Notes under the pieces: model-generated | Databases searched by the model: none | Told to the model about the DNA's origin: nothing | Seen by the model: only the letters and a program-made list of their open reading frames with translations | Origin: CAZSIA01 sp045126355 | Lineage (GTDB): Bacteria; Bacillota_I; Bacilli_A; Acholeplasmatales; Anaeroplasmataceae | NCBI GenBank assembly: GCA_045126355.1 | Contig: JBGVOE010000058.1 | Coordinates: 1 to 33,122, forward strand | DNA length: 33,122 bases | Direction of reading: 5' to 3' | In this document: positions 16,739 through 24,458 of the stretch, piece after piece | How the letters are laid out: every line of letters begins with the position of its first letter | Numbering within the stretch: position 1 is the first letter of the stretch | Translations under genes and position numbers: made by a program

Positions 16739-18118
16739 TTAAAATTTAATTCTTGATGCAATATAGCTTTCTAAATCTTCTAATTTAACAACATCTTGAA
16801 GCATTGTATCACGATTTCTAACTGTAACAGTTCCTGCTTCAATAGTTTGATCATCAATTGTTATACAGAATGGAGTACCGATTGCATCTTGACGACGGTA
16901 TCTCTTACCAATTTGTTGTGTTTCATCATATGTAACAACAAATGATTTAGCTAATTGTTGATATACTTCAATAGCTTTTTCACTATGACGTTTTTTAATT
17001 AATGGTAAAACAGCTACTTTATAAGGAGCTAATGCAGGGTGAAGACGTAATACTTCTCTTTCTTCTCCACTTTCTAATAACTCTTTATCATATGCGTTAA
17101 ATAAAGTTACTAAGAATAATCTTTCTACACCAACACTTGGTTCAACTACATATGGAATATATTTTTCATTTGTATCTGGGTCTAAATAATCAAGTGCAAC
17201 TTTACTATGTTCTTGATGACGACCTAAATCGTAGTTTGTTCTACTTGCGATACCCCATAATTCACCAAATCCCCAAGGGAATTTATATTCGATATCAGTA
17301 GTACCATTTGAATAGAATGCTAATTCTTCTGGATCATGTGCTCTTAAACGTAAGCTATCTTTATTAATACCTAAATCGTATAAGAATTGCATACACTTAT
17401 TAATCCAGTATTCGTACCACTCCATTTCAGTTCCTGGTTTACAGAAGAATTCCATTTCCATTTGTTCGAATTCACGTACACGGAAGATGAAGTTTCCAGG
17501 TGTAATTTCATTACGGAATACTTTACCAACTTGACCAACACCAAATGGTAATTTCTTACGCATTGAACGTTGAATGTTTTTATATTGTACAAAAATACCT
17601 TGTGCAGTTTCAGGACGCATATAAATTGTATTTGCGCTATCTTCAACAACACCTTGGCTAGTTTTAAACATTAAGTTAAATTTACGAATTGGAGTATAGG
17701 CAACACTTCCACATACAGGACATTTAACTTGATGTTCGTTTAAGTAGTTTAATAACTGTTCATCGCTCCAACCATCACCAGTTTCATTACCACCAGTAAA
17801 ATCTTCAATAAGTTTATCGGCACGATGACGAGTGTTACATTTTTTACAATCTGTTAAAGGATCAGAGAACCCACCAACATGTCCAGTAGCAACCCATACT
17901 TCTGGATTCATTAAAATAGCACTGTCTAATCCTACGTTATTAATATCTTCTTGAACCATTCTTTGTGTCCATAATGCTTTAATATTATTTTTTAATAAAA
18001 CACCTAATGGACCAAAGTCCCATGAGTTAGCTAAACCACCATAAATTTCAGACCCTTGGAAAACAAAACCATAAGTCTTACAGTAGCTTACTAATTCTTC
18101 TAATGTTAATTCTTTCAT
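16739..18118 (-). CDS. glyS: Glycyl-tRNA synthetase, single-chain alpha2 type
   Basis: This 459-residue class II synthetase charges tRNA-Gly. It is of the single-chain dimeric type found in eukaryotes, archaea and some bacteria including Mollicutes-related lineages, not the two-subunit GlyQ/GlyS type of most Bacilli. Evidence includes the N-terminal YGFVFQGSEIYGG and WDFGPLG, zinc-binding-like CKKC and CPVC, and the class II motif 2 region FRNEI. The anticodon-binding domain begins near APYKVAVLPL. Motif 3 is seen in EPSVGVERL. AGAGGTG precedes the ATG. It is first in the operon with dnaG, rpoD and trmK, behind a good promoter. The short leader leaves no room for a T-box. Confidence 0.95.
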   Translation of the reverse strand: MKELTLEELVSYCKTYGFVFQGSEIYGGLANSWDFGPLGVLLKNNIKALWTQRMVQEDINNVGLDSAILMNPEVWVATGHVGGFSDPLTDCKKCNTRHRADKLIEDFTGGNETGDGWSDEQLLNYLNEHQVKCPVCGSVAYTPIRKFNLMFKTSQGVVEDSANTIYMRPETAQGIFVQYKNIQRSMRKKLPFGVGQVGKVFRNEITPGNFIFRVREFEQMEMEFFCKPGTEMEWYEYWINKCMQFLYDLGINKDSLRLRAHDPEELAFYSNGTTDIEYKFPWGFGELWGIASRTNYDLGRHQEHSKVALDYLDPDTNEKYIPYVVEPSVGVERLFLVTLFNAYDKELLESGEEREVLRLHPALAPYKVAVLPLIKKRHSEKAIEVYQQLAKSFVVTYDETQQIGKRYRRQDAIGTPFCITIDDQTIEAGTVTVRNRDTMLQDVVKLEDLESYIASRIKF

Positions 18119-18152
18119 TTAAAACACCTCTGATTTCATAATATGACATTTT

Positions 18153-18181
18153 ATTGTAACACAATAAATTTATAAAGACAA
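18153..18181 (-). promoter_or_regulatory. Promoter of the glyS-dnaG-rpoD-trmK operon
   Basis: On the minus strand, -35 TTGTCT (18176-18181) and extended -10 TGT-TACAAT (TACAAT at 18153-18158) are separated by 17 bases. The predicted leader is about 30 bases. No other strong promoter is evident before glyS. Confidence 0.7.
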
Positions 18182-18273
18182 TAAAAACTTTAAATATATT
18201 TAATATTTAAATGAAAAAAACACCAAAATAGTATAAAAATATATTATTTTTAATAAAATTTAAGGGTGATTAC

Positions 18274-18465
18274 ATGGATAAAAAAATTATGGAGTATATT
18301 AAAACTCATTACAAAGATATTTATTTTACAATTTTATGCTATCAACTTTTCTTATGTATAATAACATTTTCCTCAATTAACTTTAAAATCTTTATCGCAC
18401 TACTATTCTTTCTATCAGCATTTATACTTATTGGTAGTTGGAAGTCAAGGTCAAAAAACGATTAA
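18274..18465 (+). CDS. Small hydrophobic membrane protein, unknown function
   Basis: This 63-residue ORF has a strong ribosome-binding site (AAGGGTGA, six bases before ATG), which argues that it is translated. Two hydrophobic segments (about 17-34 and 38-54) suggest a two-pass membrane protein with a basic C-terminal tail. Its last 38 bases overlap the 3' end of the convergent YsxE-like gene. It is the only plus-strand gene between 706 and 31196. I do not recognise a family. The chance that it is spurious is not negligible, because AT-rich sequence readily encodes hydrophobic peptides. Confidence 0.6.
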   Translation: MDKKIMEYIKTHYKDIYFTILCYQLFLCIITFSSINFKIFIALLFFLSAFILIGSWKSRSKND

Positions 18466-19324
18466 TCTTATTTGTAATTTGAATGTATGTATTTAGTACG
18501 GTATGATTATCAAATGAACTAAATTTGAGATTGATAATGTAAATGTATAAAACCAAAAATTTAAAATACAATTTATAAAAATCATTCCCATATGAATTTA
18601 GCTTATCTTCTATCTCTTTAAACCACATACCTTCTATATCATCTAAAGATACATAAAGTTTAGCGTAATCAGAAACAAATATGCCAGTATAACCATTATC
18701 AAAACTAATTAATTTCTTTTGAATAAAATGATTTAAATTTAAATTACCATGATTTAGGGCATATATACAGTTTCCATGATTATCTAAATATTTATGTATT
18801 TTTCTTTGCATTGGATACATTATTTTTTTAACATTTAATAGTATGTTATATTTACTTAAAATTATCCAATCAAAATCTGTTTTAACTACTCTTTCCTCGC
18901 ATTCTCTCACAAGCATTTCAAGCGTTTGAAAAATACGGTCTAAATTCTTATAAATCCTATAAAAATATTTAAAATTTAAATCATTTAATCGCACAGTAAA
19001 GCCAGTTTTCTTATGTAATTCATGTACACAATCAATTAAATCAAAAATCTTTTTCTCACTTGGATATTCATAAAAATTAACATAATTATATATAAAATAA
19101 ACATCATTTTCAAAACTAAATTTCTTTATTGGATATAAGACATTACCAACCTTTTGACTAGCTAAAAAATCATAGATATTTTTAGTTTTTTTATTTACTT
19201 TTTTTAATATTAATTTACCCTCTTTAAATGATAGAAGCGTAACTAAATTAGTTAACGCTTCTTGTTTTTCTATTTTAAAATTAAACGCTTCTTCAATCTT
19301 AATAATAAACTCAATCTTTATCAT
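18428..19324 (-). CDS. YsxE/CotS-like protein with APH kinase-type fold
   Basis: This 298-residue protein resembles the aminoglycoside-phosphotransferase/CotS group. The C-terminal half has HGNLNLNHFI (H192 on), then ISFDNGYTG and SDYAKLY. These line up with the HGDxxxxN catalytic loop, the metal-binding Asp segment and the DLAK-like helix. The catalytic Asp of HGD is Asn194, so kinase activity is doubtful. The start overlaps the upstream SpoVID-like gene by 14 bases (coupled translation). In Bacillus subtilis the spore-coat gene spoVID is likewise followed by ysxE, a CotS-family gene. I therefore read this as a YsxE counterpart. The fold is moderately sure; the spore role is inference from synteny. 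Confidence 0.65.
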   Translation of the reverse strand: MIKIEFIIKIEEAFNFKIEKQEALTNLVTLLSFKEGKLILKKVNKKTKNIYDFLASQKVGNVLYPIKKFSFENDVYFIYNYVNFYEYPSEKKIFDLIDCVHELHKKTGFTVRLNDLNFKYFYRIYKNLDRIFQTLEMLVRECEERVVKTDFDWIILSKYNILLNVKKIMYPMQRKIHKYLDNHGNCIYALNHGNLNLNHFIQKKLISFDNGYTGIFVSDYAKLYVSLDDIEGMWFKEIEDKLNSYGNDFYKLYFKFLVLYIYIINLKFSSFDNHTVLNTYIQITNKINRFLTLTSNYQ

Positions 19325-19931
19325 AAACTATCACTTTATTATTATTCTTTTTTGCATCGTATAAATAATTTATTGATAAGTTATATTTCGCACTTATTTT
19401 ATCTAAAGAACTATCATCTAATGTAATTATTTTATATTTTGCATACTCACTTTTTAGATTGCCAAATAAAGATTCATCCCTAGATTCGCTAGAATTAATT
19501 ATAACTGGATTTATTTCATCATCTAACTCTTCTATCACTTCTTCTATAAGTTCTTCTCTTTGTTTTTCTAATTTTACTTCCATTTCTAACTGATAATTTT
19601 CTTTTATTTCATCTTTTATCTCATCAATTATAATAGTTTCAATATCTAAAGATATATCTAATTCAATCCCTTTATCTTTTATAATTTCTACATCAATTTT
19701 ATTAATTTTAGCACTTAATTGCTCTGTTAATGTAGTATTAAGATCGATTGTGAAATCAAATTCTTTTTCTATTTCATTTAAAGATTTATCTAGATATTTT
19801 AAAGAGACTTCTAACATATATTTTTCAAATTCAACTGTTGATTCTAAATGGATTAATTGATATGAAAAATCATTTATATTGGAAATATCTTCTATCTTAT
19901 AAAACTTCTTTTCATTTACTACGTATTTCAT
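19311..19931 (-). CDS. SpoVID-like protein with C-terminal LysM-like domain
   Basis: This 206-residue protein has three parts. Residues 1-103 form a beta-rich domain (FEKYMLEVSLKYL, FDFTIDLN, DVEIIKDKGIELDISLDIE) that resembles the N-terminal SpoVID/SipL-type pattern. A strongly acidic helical linker covers 103-142. A LysM-like segment (about 164-206, YKIITLDDSSLDKISAKY then L-YDAKKN, VIVYDK) ends the protein. SpoVID in Bacillus subtilis is about 575 residues, directs spore coat encasement and ends in LysM, so this copy is much shorter. GGTGAT before ATG 19931 decides the start; an earlier in-frame ATG at 19943 lies upstream of it. Its neighbours, the YsxE-like gene downstream and ysxC upstream, match the Bacillus order and support the call. 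Confidence 0.6.
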   Translation of the reverse strand: MKYVVNEKKFYKIEDISNINDFSYQLIHLESTVEFEKYMLEVSLKYLDKSLNEIEKEFDFTIDLNTTLTEQLSAKINKIDVEIIKDKGIELDISLDIETIIIDEIKDEIKENYQLEMEVKLEKQREELIEEVIEELDDEINPVIINSSESRDESLFGNLKSEYAKYKIITLDDSSLDKISAKYNLSINYLYDAKKNNNKVIVYDKD

Positions 19932-19974
19932 AAATATCACCATAATATAATATGAAAAAATATATTAAAATATG

Positions 19975-19999
19975 AAAAAAAACTGATGGTTTTCATCAG
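19975..19999 (-). terminator. Rho-independent terminator after the WHPGW membrane protein
   Basis: On the minus strand, CTGATG/CATCAG with a 5-base loop (19983-19999) is followed by eight T. It ends the seven-gene ABC/ysxC operon and separates it from the SpoVID-like pair. Confidence 0.88.
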
Positions 20000-20002
20000 G
20001 TT

Positions 20003-20320
20003 CTAATCATCATCTTCATCAATAATTTCTACTTCATCTTTAGGTTTTGAAGTAAAAATCGCAACAACAGGAATAGTTAAAAATATTATCCATCCTGGAT
20101 GCCAAAGTCCAAAAGCAATTCCTATAAAAATGTAGATAACACAGCAAAGAAATGAATAAACATTTTCAATTCTTTTAACACCAAGTATTACTGGCATAAG
20201 TGGTATAAGGAAAAATATACACCATCCTGGATGCCATAATCCAAGGCAAAATCCTAATAATAAGAAAGTAATTAAACATAAAATAGGTGTAGCAGCAATA
20301 ATTTTTTTCTTAGTATCCAT
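20003..20320 (-). CDS. Small membrane protein with duplicated GLWHPGW motif
   Basis: This 105-residue protein contains two copies of a hydrophobic unit, each carrying GLWHPGW followed by IFFLIP or IFLTIP (about 27-41 and 71-85). Four hydrophobic segments suggest a four-pass membrane protein, ending in an acidic tail of EIIDEDDD. Similar WHPGW-IFL-IP units occur in uncharacterised Firmicute membrane proteins and in some helix-turn-helix regulators; no function is known to me. The AGGAGG ribosome-binding site lies within the last codons of ysxC and the ATG is two bases after the ysxC stop, so it is the last gene of that operon. It sits between ysxC and the SpoVID-like gene, where Bacillus carries the hem genes. 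Confidence 0.7.
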   Translation of the reverse strand: MDTKKKIIAATPILCLITFLLLGFCLGLWHPGWCIFFLIPLMPVILGVKRIENVYSFLCCVIYIFIGIAFGLWHPGWIIFLTIPVVAIFTSKPKDEVEIIDEDDD

Positions 20321-20322
20321 CT

Positions 20323-20916
20323 TTATTCCTCCTCACTAATACTTGCTTCAATCACTTCTAAAGTTTCTAAAATTCCTTTTTTAGACTCACTTGAAGTCGC
20401 AATAAAGATATCTTCTTCTCTTAAATTTAATTTAGCATAAATAGCTTTTTTATTTTTTACTAATTCGCTATTTTTTAACTTGTCCATTTTTGTAGCAATA
20501 ACACAAACCTTAATATTATATGCTTTTAAAAATTCATACATTAAACAGTCATCGGCAGTTGGTTCATGACGATAATCAACTAATAAGAAGGCTCTTTTTA
20601 AAGTTTCTCTTTTCATTAAATATTCTTCAATCATCTTACCAAACGATTCTTTCATACTTTTACTAACTTTAGCGTATCCATAACCAGGAACGTCTACTAA
20701 GTAAAAGTTTTTATTTACTAAAAAGAAATTAACAGTTTGAGTTTTACCAGGATTACTTGAAGTTCTAGCTAATGACTTACGATTAACTAAGGCATTGATA
20801 AATGAACTTTTCCCAACATTACTTCTTCCACAAAATAAAACTTCAGGAAGTCCATCAGTTGGAAAATGAGCAATCTTAGTACCGCTAGTAATAAATTCAG
20901 CGCTTGTAATTTTCAT
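20323..20916 (-). CDS. ysxC: Ribosome biogenesis GTPase YsxC/EngB
   Basis: This 197-residue TRAFAC GTPase is needed for late assembly of the 50S subunit. It has the P-loop GRSNVGKSS (30-38), TSSNPGKTQ as switch I, DVPGYGYAKV (from 75) as the G3/switch II, TKMDK as G4 and ATSS as G5. This is normal full length for the family. The start follows the PHP gene's stop by two bases, with GGAGTGA as ribosome-binding site. It lies in an operon downstream of the ABC, flavoprotein and PHP genes. Confidence 0.96.
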   Translation of the reverse strand: MKITSAEFITSGTKIAHFPTDGLPEVLFCGRSNVGKSSFINALVNRKSLARTSSNPGKTQTVNFFLVNKNFYLVDVPGYGYAKVSKSMKESFGKMIEEYLMKRETLKRAFLLVDYRHEPTADDCLMYEFLKAYNIKVCVIATKMDKLKNSELVKNKKAIYAKLNLREEDIFIATSSESKKGILETLEVIEASISEEE

Positions 20917-20918
20917 TT

Positions 20919-21737
20919 TTATTTCACTCCTAATCGATTAAGGAAATTAGTTAAATCTTTTCCTTCTAAAACATTATAAGCTAAATCTTCATGAGAATAG
21001 TCAATAATTCCGTGATAATCTGACCCAGCTGTAATAATCATGCCACGTTTAGCACAAATTTCTCTAAATAATTTTTCATCCATAGCTTTATTTTTAGGAT
21101 AAATCGCTTCTAGTCCATCGACATTTTCGTTAATAAGTTCTAACACATCATTTTTCTTAAGTAATACAGGATGTGCAATAACAACTATAGCGCCATTTTC
21201 TTTTAAGAATTTAACTCCATCAGCTGTTTGTAATTTAGTAGATGAAATATATCCAGGGCATCCTTCTCTTAAATAATTTTTAAAGATTGTTTCTTTTTCG
21301 TATTCTGGATTACTTAAAGCTATCTCACGAATTAAGTGAGCTCTAGTAATTGTCCCAATTGGTTTCATTAATCTTTCATAATTAATTTTAAAACCGTATA
21401 AAGTTTCCATGTTTTTAGCCATGTTAAAAATGCGTTCGCGTCGGAATTTATGTTGTTCTTTGGAAAAATCTTTAATAGCTTGTGGAATTTGATTAGGAAA
21501 ATATCCTAATACATGCACACTTTCACCGTTATGTTCTGTTGAAAGTTCAATGCCAGGAATAACCTTAATGTTAATTTCCTTACCGTATTCTATCGCCTCA
21601 CTAACACCTTCTGTTGAATCATGGTCAGTAATCGCAATAATATCTAACCTTTTACTTTTTGCATAATCTAATAATTTTTTAATAGTTAATGTACCATCAG
21701 AATATACTGAATGCATATGTAAATCCGCTCTTAACAT
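20919..21737 (-). CDS. PHP-domain phosphoesterase (RNase AM/TrpH-like)
   Basis: This 272-residue PHP protein has the metal-binding motifs HMHSVYSDG (H7, H9), ITDHD (D38, H39), PGIELS, AHP and GSDYHG. They form the usual tri-metal site of the TrpH/YciV/RNase AM group. Members hydrolyse short RNA ends or 3',5'-nucleoside bisphosphates; the precise substrate here is inferred only from family. The ATG at 21737 with GGAGGTG upstream is used; the 14 residues encoded before it have no such signal. The start overlaps the end of the COG2509 gene by 7 bases. Confidence 0.88.
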   Translation of the reverse strand: MLRADLHMHSVYSDGTLTIKKLLDYAKSKRLDIIAITDHDSTEGVSEAIEYGKEINIKVIPGIELSTEHNGESVHVLGYFPNQIPQAIKDFSKEQHKFRRERIFNMAKNMETLYGFKINYERLMKPIGTITRAHLIREIALSNPEYEKETIFKNYLREGCPGYISSTKLQTADGVKFLKENGAIVVIAHPVLLKKNDVLELINENVDGLEAIYPKNKAMDEKLFREICAKRGMIITAGSDYHGIIDYSHEDLAYNVLEGKDLTNFLNRLGVK

Positions 21738-23311
21738 AATACACCTCCGATTATTTGTGCAATAATATGTAGTGCACATTTTATACCATCAAGGGCACTT
21801 GAAGTAATACCACCAGCGTAACCCGCACCTTCACCAATCGGATAAACACCTTTGATATTTGACTCAAAATTTTCTCGAATAATTCTAACTGGACTACTAG
21901 AACGAGATTCAACAATTGTTAATATTGCATCTGGATCTAAGAATCCCTTTATTTTTTTATCAATTTCAATTATACCACCTTTTAAACCATCAATGATAAA
22001 ATCTGGTAGTATTCCTTTAAATGAAGCAAAAACAGTTTTATTAGGATAAGTTGGTTTAATACTTCTAAAACCATCTGCTACTTCATCAGCTAAAAACTCT
22101 TTAACTAAATTACATGGAGCTTTATATGAATTAGTTAACTCATAACAAGCTTTTTCAATTTTTTCTTGGAAATATAGGCCATCTAATGGACTATTAAGGT
22201 AAAAATCTTCCACTCTAACATTAACTAATAAAGCACTATTGGCGTTAACTCCATCTCTTGCTTCATAGCTCATACCATTTGTAACAATAGTATTTTTACT
22301 TGAAGAACTTGCTACTACATATCCACCAGGACACATACAGAATGTATAAACATCTCTTGTAGGTAAGTGTACTGCTGCTTTATATGAGGCTGCATCATGA
22401 ATATTAGAATTAAATCCATACTGAATATTATTAATATCCTTTTGTAAATGTTCTATTCTTGCACCCATACTAAATGCCTTAGGTTCTAATAGAAAACCAT
22501 TTTTATATAACATTTCATAAGTATCTTTAGCTGAATGACCAATACCTAAAATGATATAAGGTGAACTAAATTCATACTCAATCCCATTAGAGGTAGCTTT
22601 TAAATAATTATTTTTTACATCAACAACTTTATAGTTAAAATAAAATTCTCCACCTAAATTTATAATTGCTTGACGCATATTTTTCATACATATACGTAAT
22701 TTATCAGTTCCTACATGTGGTAAATTATCATAATAAACACTTTCTTTTGCACCAAACTCCACAAAAGTCTTTAAGATAAACTTAATTCTTGGATCATTTA
22801 GATTTGTAGTAAGCTTTCCATCAGAAAATGTTCCAGCTCCACCTTCACCAAAACAAATGTTACTACTTTCATTTAAGATATCTTCATTAAAGAATAATTT
22901 GATATCTAAGGCTCTCTCATCAACCATCTTACCTTGTTCAAAGATAATTGGTTTTAAATTAGCTAAAGCTAAGATATAAGCACAAAACATTCCTGCTGGA
23001 CCACTTCCAACAACAAGCGGTCTATCCTTAATATTTAACTTTTCAACATTAATTGAATCAGAATAAGTAGTATCAAATTTAACATGCTTATTATATAACT
23101 TTTGATTTTTTCTTTCTTCTATATTTAGTTCTAAAACTACTTGGTAAATATAGAATGGGTCATTTTTAACTCTTAAATCTAATGATTTTTTTACTAATTT
23201 ACCATCAATTATATTTTTATTTTTAATCTTATACTTTGTATAAACATATTTTAAAATTTCTTGTTCAGTTAAATTTTCTTTTAATTTAATATCTAAAATA
23301 GTTACTTGCAT
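21731..23311 (-). CDS. FAD-dependent oxidoreductase, COG2509 family
   Basis: This 526-residue flavoprotein has a small N-terminal domain (1-95) that precedes the FAD-binding Rossmann segment VVGSGPAGMFCAYILA. Family features include CFGEGGAGTFSDGKL, CMCPGGYVV and the C-terminal GEGAGYAGGITSSALDGI, which closes the FAD site. COG2509 proteins are widespread in Firmicutes; their substrate is unknown. The start codon overlaps the end of the BaiN-like gene by 10 bases, implying coupled expression of the two flavoproteins. Confidence 0.88.
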   Translation of the reverse strand: MQVTILDIKLKENLTEQEILKYVYTKYKIKNKNIIDGKLVKKSLDLRVKNDPFYIYQVVLELNIEERKNQKLYNKHVKFDTTYSDSINVEKLNIKDRPLVVGSGPAGMFCAYILALANLKPIIFEQGKMVDERALDIKLFFNEDILNESSNICFGEGGAGTFSDGKLTTNLNDPRIKFILKTFVEFGAKESVYYDNLPHVGTDKLRICMKNMRQAIINLGGEFYFNYKVVDVKNNYLKATSNGIEYEFSSPYIILGIGHSAKDTYEMLYKNGFLLEPKAFSMGARIEHLQKDINNIQYGFNSNIHDAASYKAAVHLPTRDVYTFCMCPGGYVVASSSSKNTIVTNGMSYEARDGVNANSALLVNVRVEDFYLNSPLDGLYFQEKIEKACYELTNSYKAPCNLVKEFLADEVADGFRSIKPTYPNKTVFASFKGILPDFIIDGLKGGIIEIDKKIKGFLDPDAILTIVESRSSSPVRIIRENFESNIKGVYPIGEGAGYAGGITSSALDGIKCALHIIAQIIGGVLC

Positions 23312-24441
23312 ATTTTATCCGCCGCAATAAGTGCTGATGTAAAGGCATACCATAAGTTAAATCCACCACAAATACCAACTTGATCTGTAGCTTCACCTAA
23401 GATAAACATATTAGGTTTATTTTTTACTTCAAATAATTCAAGTTCATCTAAAGCAATTCCACCCTTAGCTACATGGGCATTTGTAATCGGATAGGTGTTA
23501 GTAATAGTTAATTTAAAATCTTTAAATTGTTTTAAATAACTATCTAGAACATCCTCATCTAAAGTTGTTACTTTACTATTTGGATAACCTTTATTAAACA
23601 TTCCTAATAACTTATTATTAACTGAACCAAATAATAAATTATGAAGGTGAACATATGGGTCATTTTTAATTTTTCTATTAACAACCATCTTTAACATTTC
23701 AAATGAATAATCATCTAAAAAATCAAAAGACAGTATCTTATCTTTATCATAAAAGACACTCAAGTCCATTACACAAATACCACTAACACCATCTTCTTTA
23801 AACATCACTTCGCCTTTAGAAGAATGCTGTCCTAATTTAACAGTAGCATTTGCTCTTACTCCAAATAATGAAGAAATATCTTCTTTTACCTTAAAGCCAA
23901 CTAAAGCAGGAGTAAATTTATCCATTTTTAAATTTAAAGATTTTAACAATTCATCACTATAATTATTTATACTTGCATTAGTTCCAACACAAATTAAAAC
24001 TTTATCATATAGTATTCCATCAACTAAATACTTATCATTTTTTGTTTTAATATTAGTAATCTCTTTACTTAAAACCACATTTACTTTTTTGTAAAATAAT
24101 TCTTTTGAAATAAGTTCAACAACAGTAGCAGCTTGATTACTTTTTGGGTATATTCTTCCTTCTTCGACAGTTGTAAATAAACCTAAATAATGAAAGAATT
24201 CAAGCATACTATCTTTATATCCAGCATCAAGCATTTCTTTAATAATAGATTGATGTTGATACTTATCGCAACTTATATCTACATTTGAAAGATTACATCT
24301 ACCATTACCTGTAGTTGCAACTTTTTTTAATAGCTTATTATTTTTCTCATAAATAGTAACATCTATTTGTGGGTTATTAACTTTTATTCTAAGTGCAGCA
24401 AAGCAACCGCTTGCTCCACCACCAATAATTGCAACATTCAT
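23302..24441 (-). CDS. FAD-dependent oxidoreductase, HI0933/BaiN family
   Basis: This 379-residue flavoprotein starts with the dinucleotide-binding motif IIGGGASG. It contains the family-defining KVATTGNGRCNLSN and GRIYPKSNQAATVVE, and ends with GICGGFNLWYAFTSALIAA. BaiN in Clostridium scindens was proposed to act in bile-acid 7alpha-dehydroxylation, but most homologues are uncharacterised, so no such role is claimed here. It is slightly shorter than typical members (about 400-420 residues). GGAGA lies nine bases before the ATG. It is in an operon after the ABC permease. Confidence 0.88.
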   Translation of the reverse strand: MNVAIIGGGASGCFAALRIKVNNPQIDVTIYEKNNKLLKKVATTGNGRCNLSNVDISCDKYQHQSIIKEMLDAGYKDSMLEFFHYLGLFTTVEEGRIYPKSNQAATVVELISKELFYKKVNVVLSKEITNIKTKNDKYLVDGILYDKVLICVGTNASINNYSDELLKSLNLKMDKFTPALVGFKVKEDISSLFGVRANATVKLGQHSSKGEVMFKEDGVSGICVMDLSVFYDKDKILSFDFLDDYSFEMLKMVVNRKIKNDPYVHLHNLLFGSVNNKLLGMFNKGYPNSKVTTLDEDVLDSYLKQFKDFKLTITNTYPITNAHVAKGGIALDELELFEVKNKPNMFILGEATDQVGICGGFNLWYAFTSALIAADKICK

Positions 24442-24458
24442 GGTAGATAATCTCCTTT

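Noticed and set aside
18121..18273. T-box riboswitch before glyS
   Set aside because: The leader from the predicted start is only about 30 bases, with no T-box sequence or large stem.
19947..19975. SigE-like sporulation promoter (TCATATT-14-CATATTAT) before the SpoVID-like gene
   Set aside because: Spacing fits, but the sequence is AT-rich with a direct repeat, and the start site would fall inside the GGTGAT ribosome-binding site. Attractive but not supportable.
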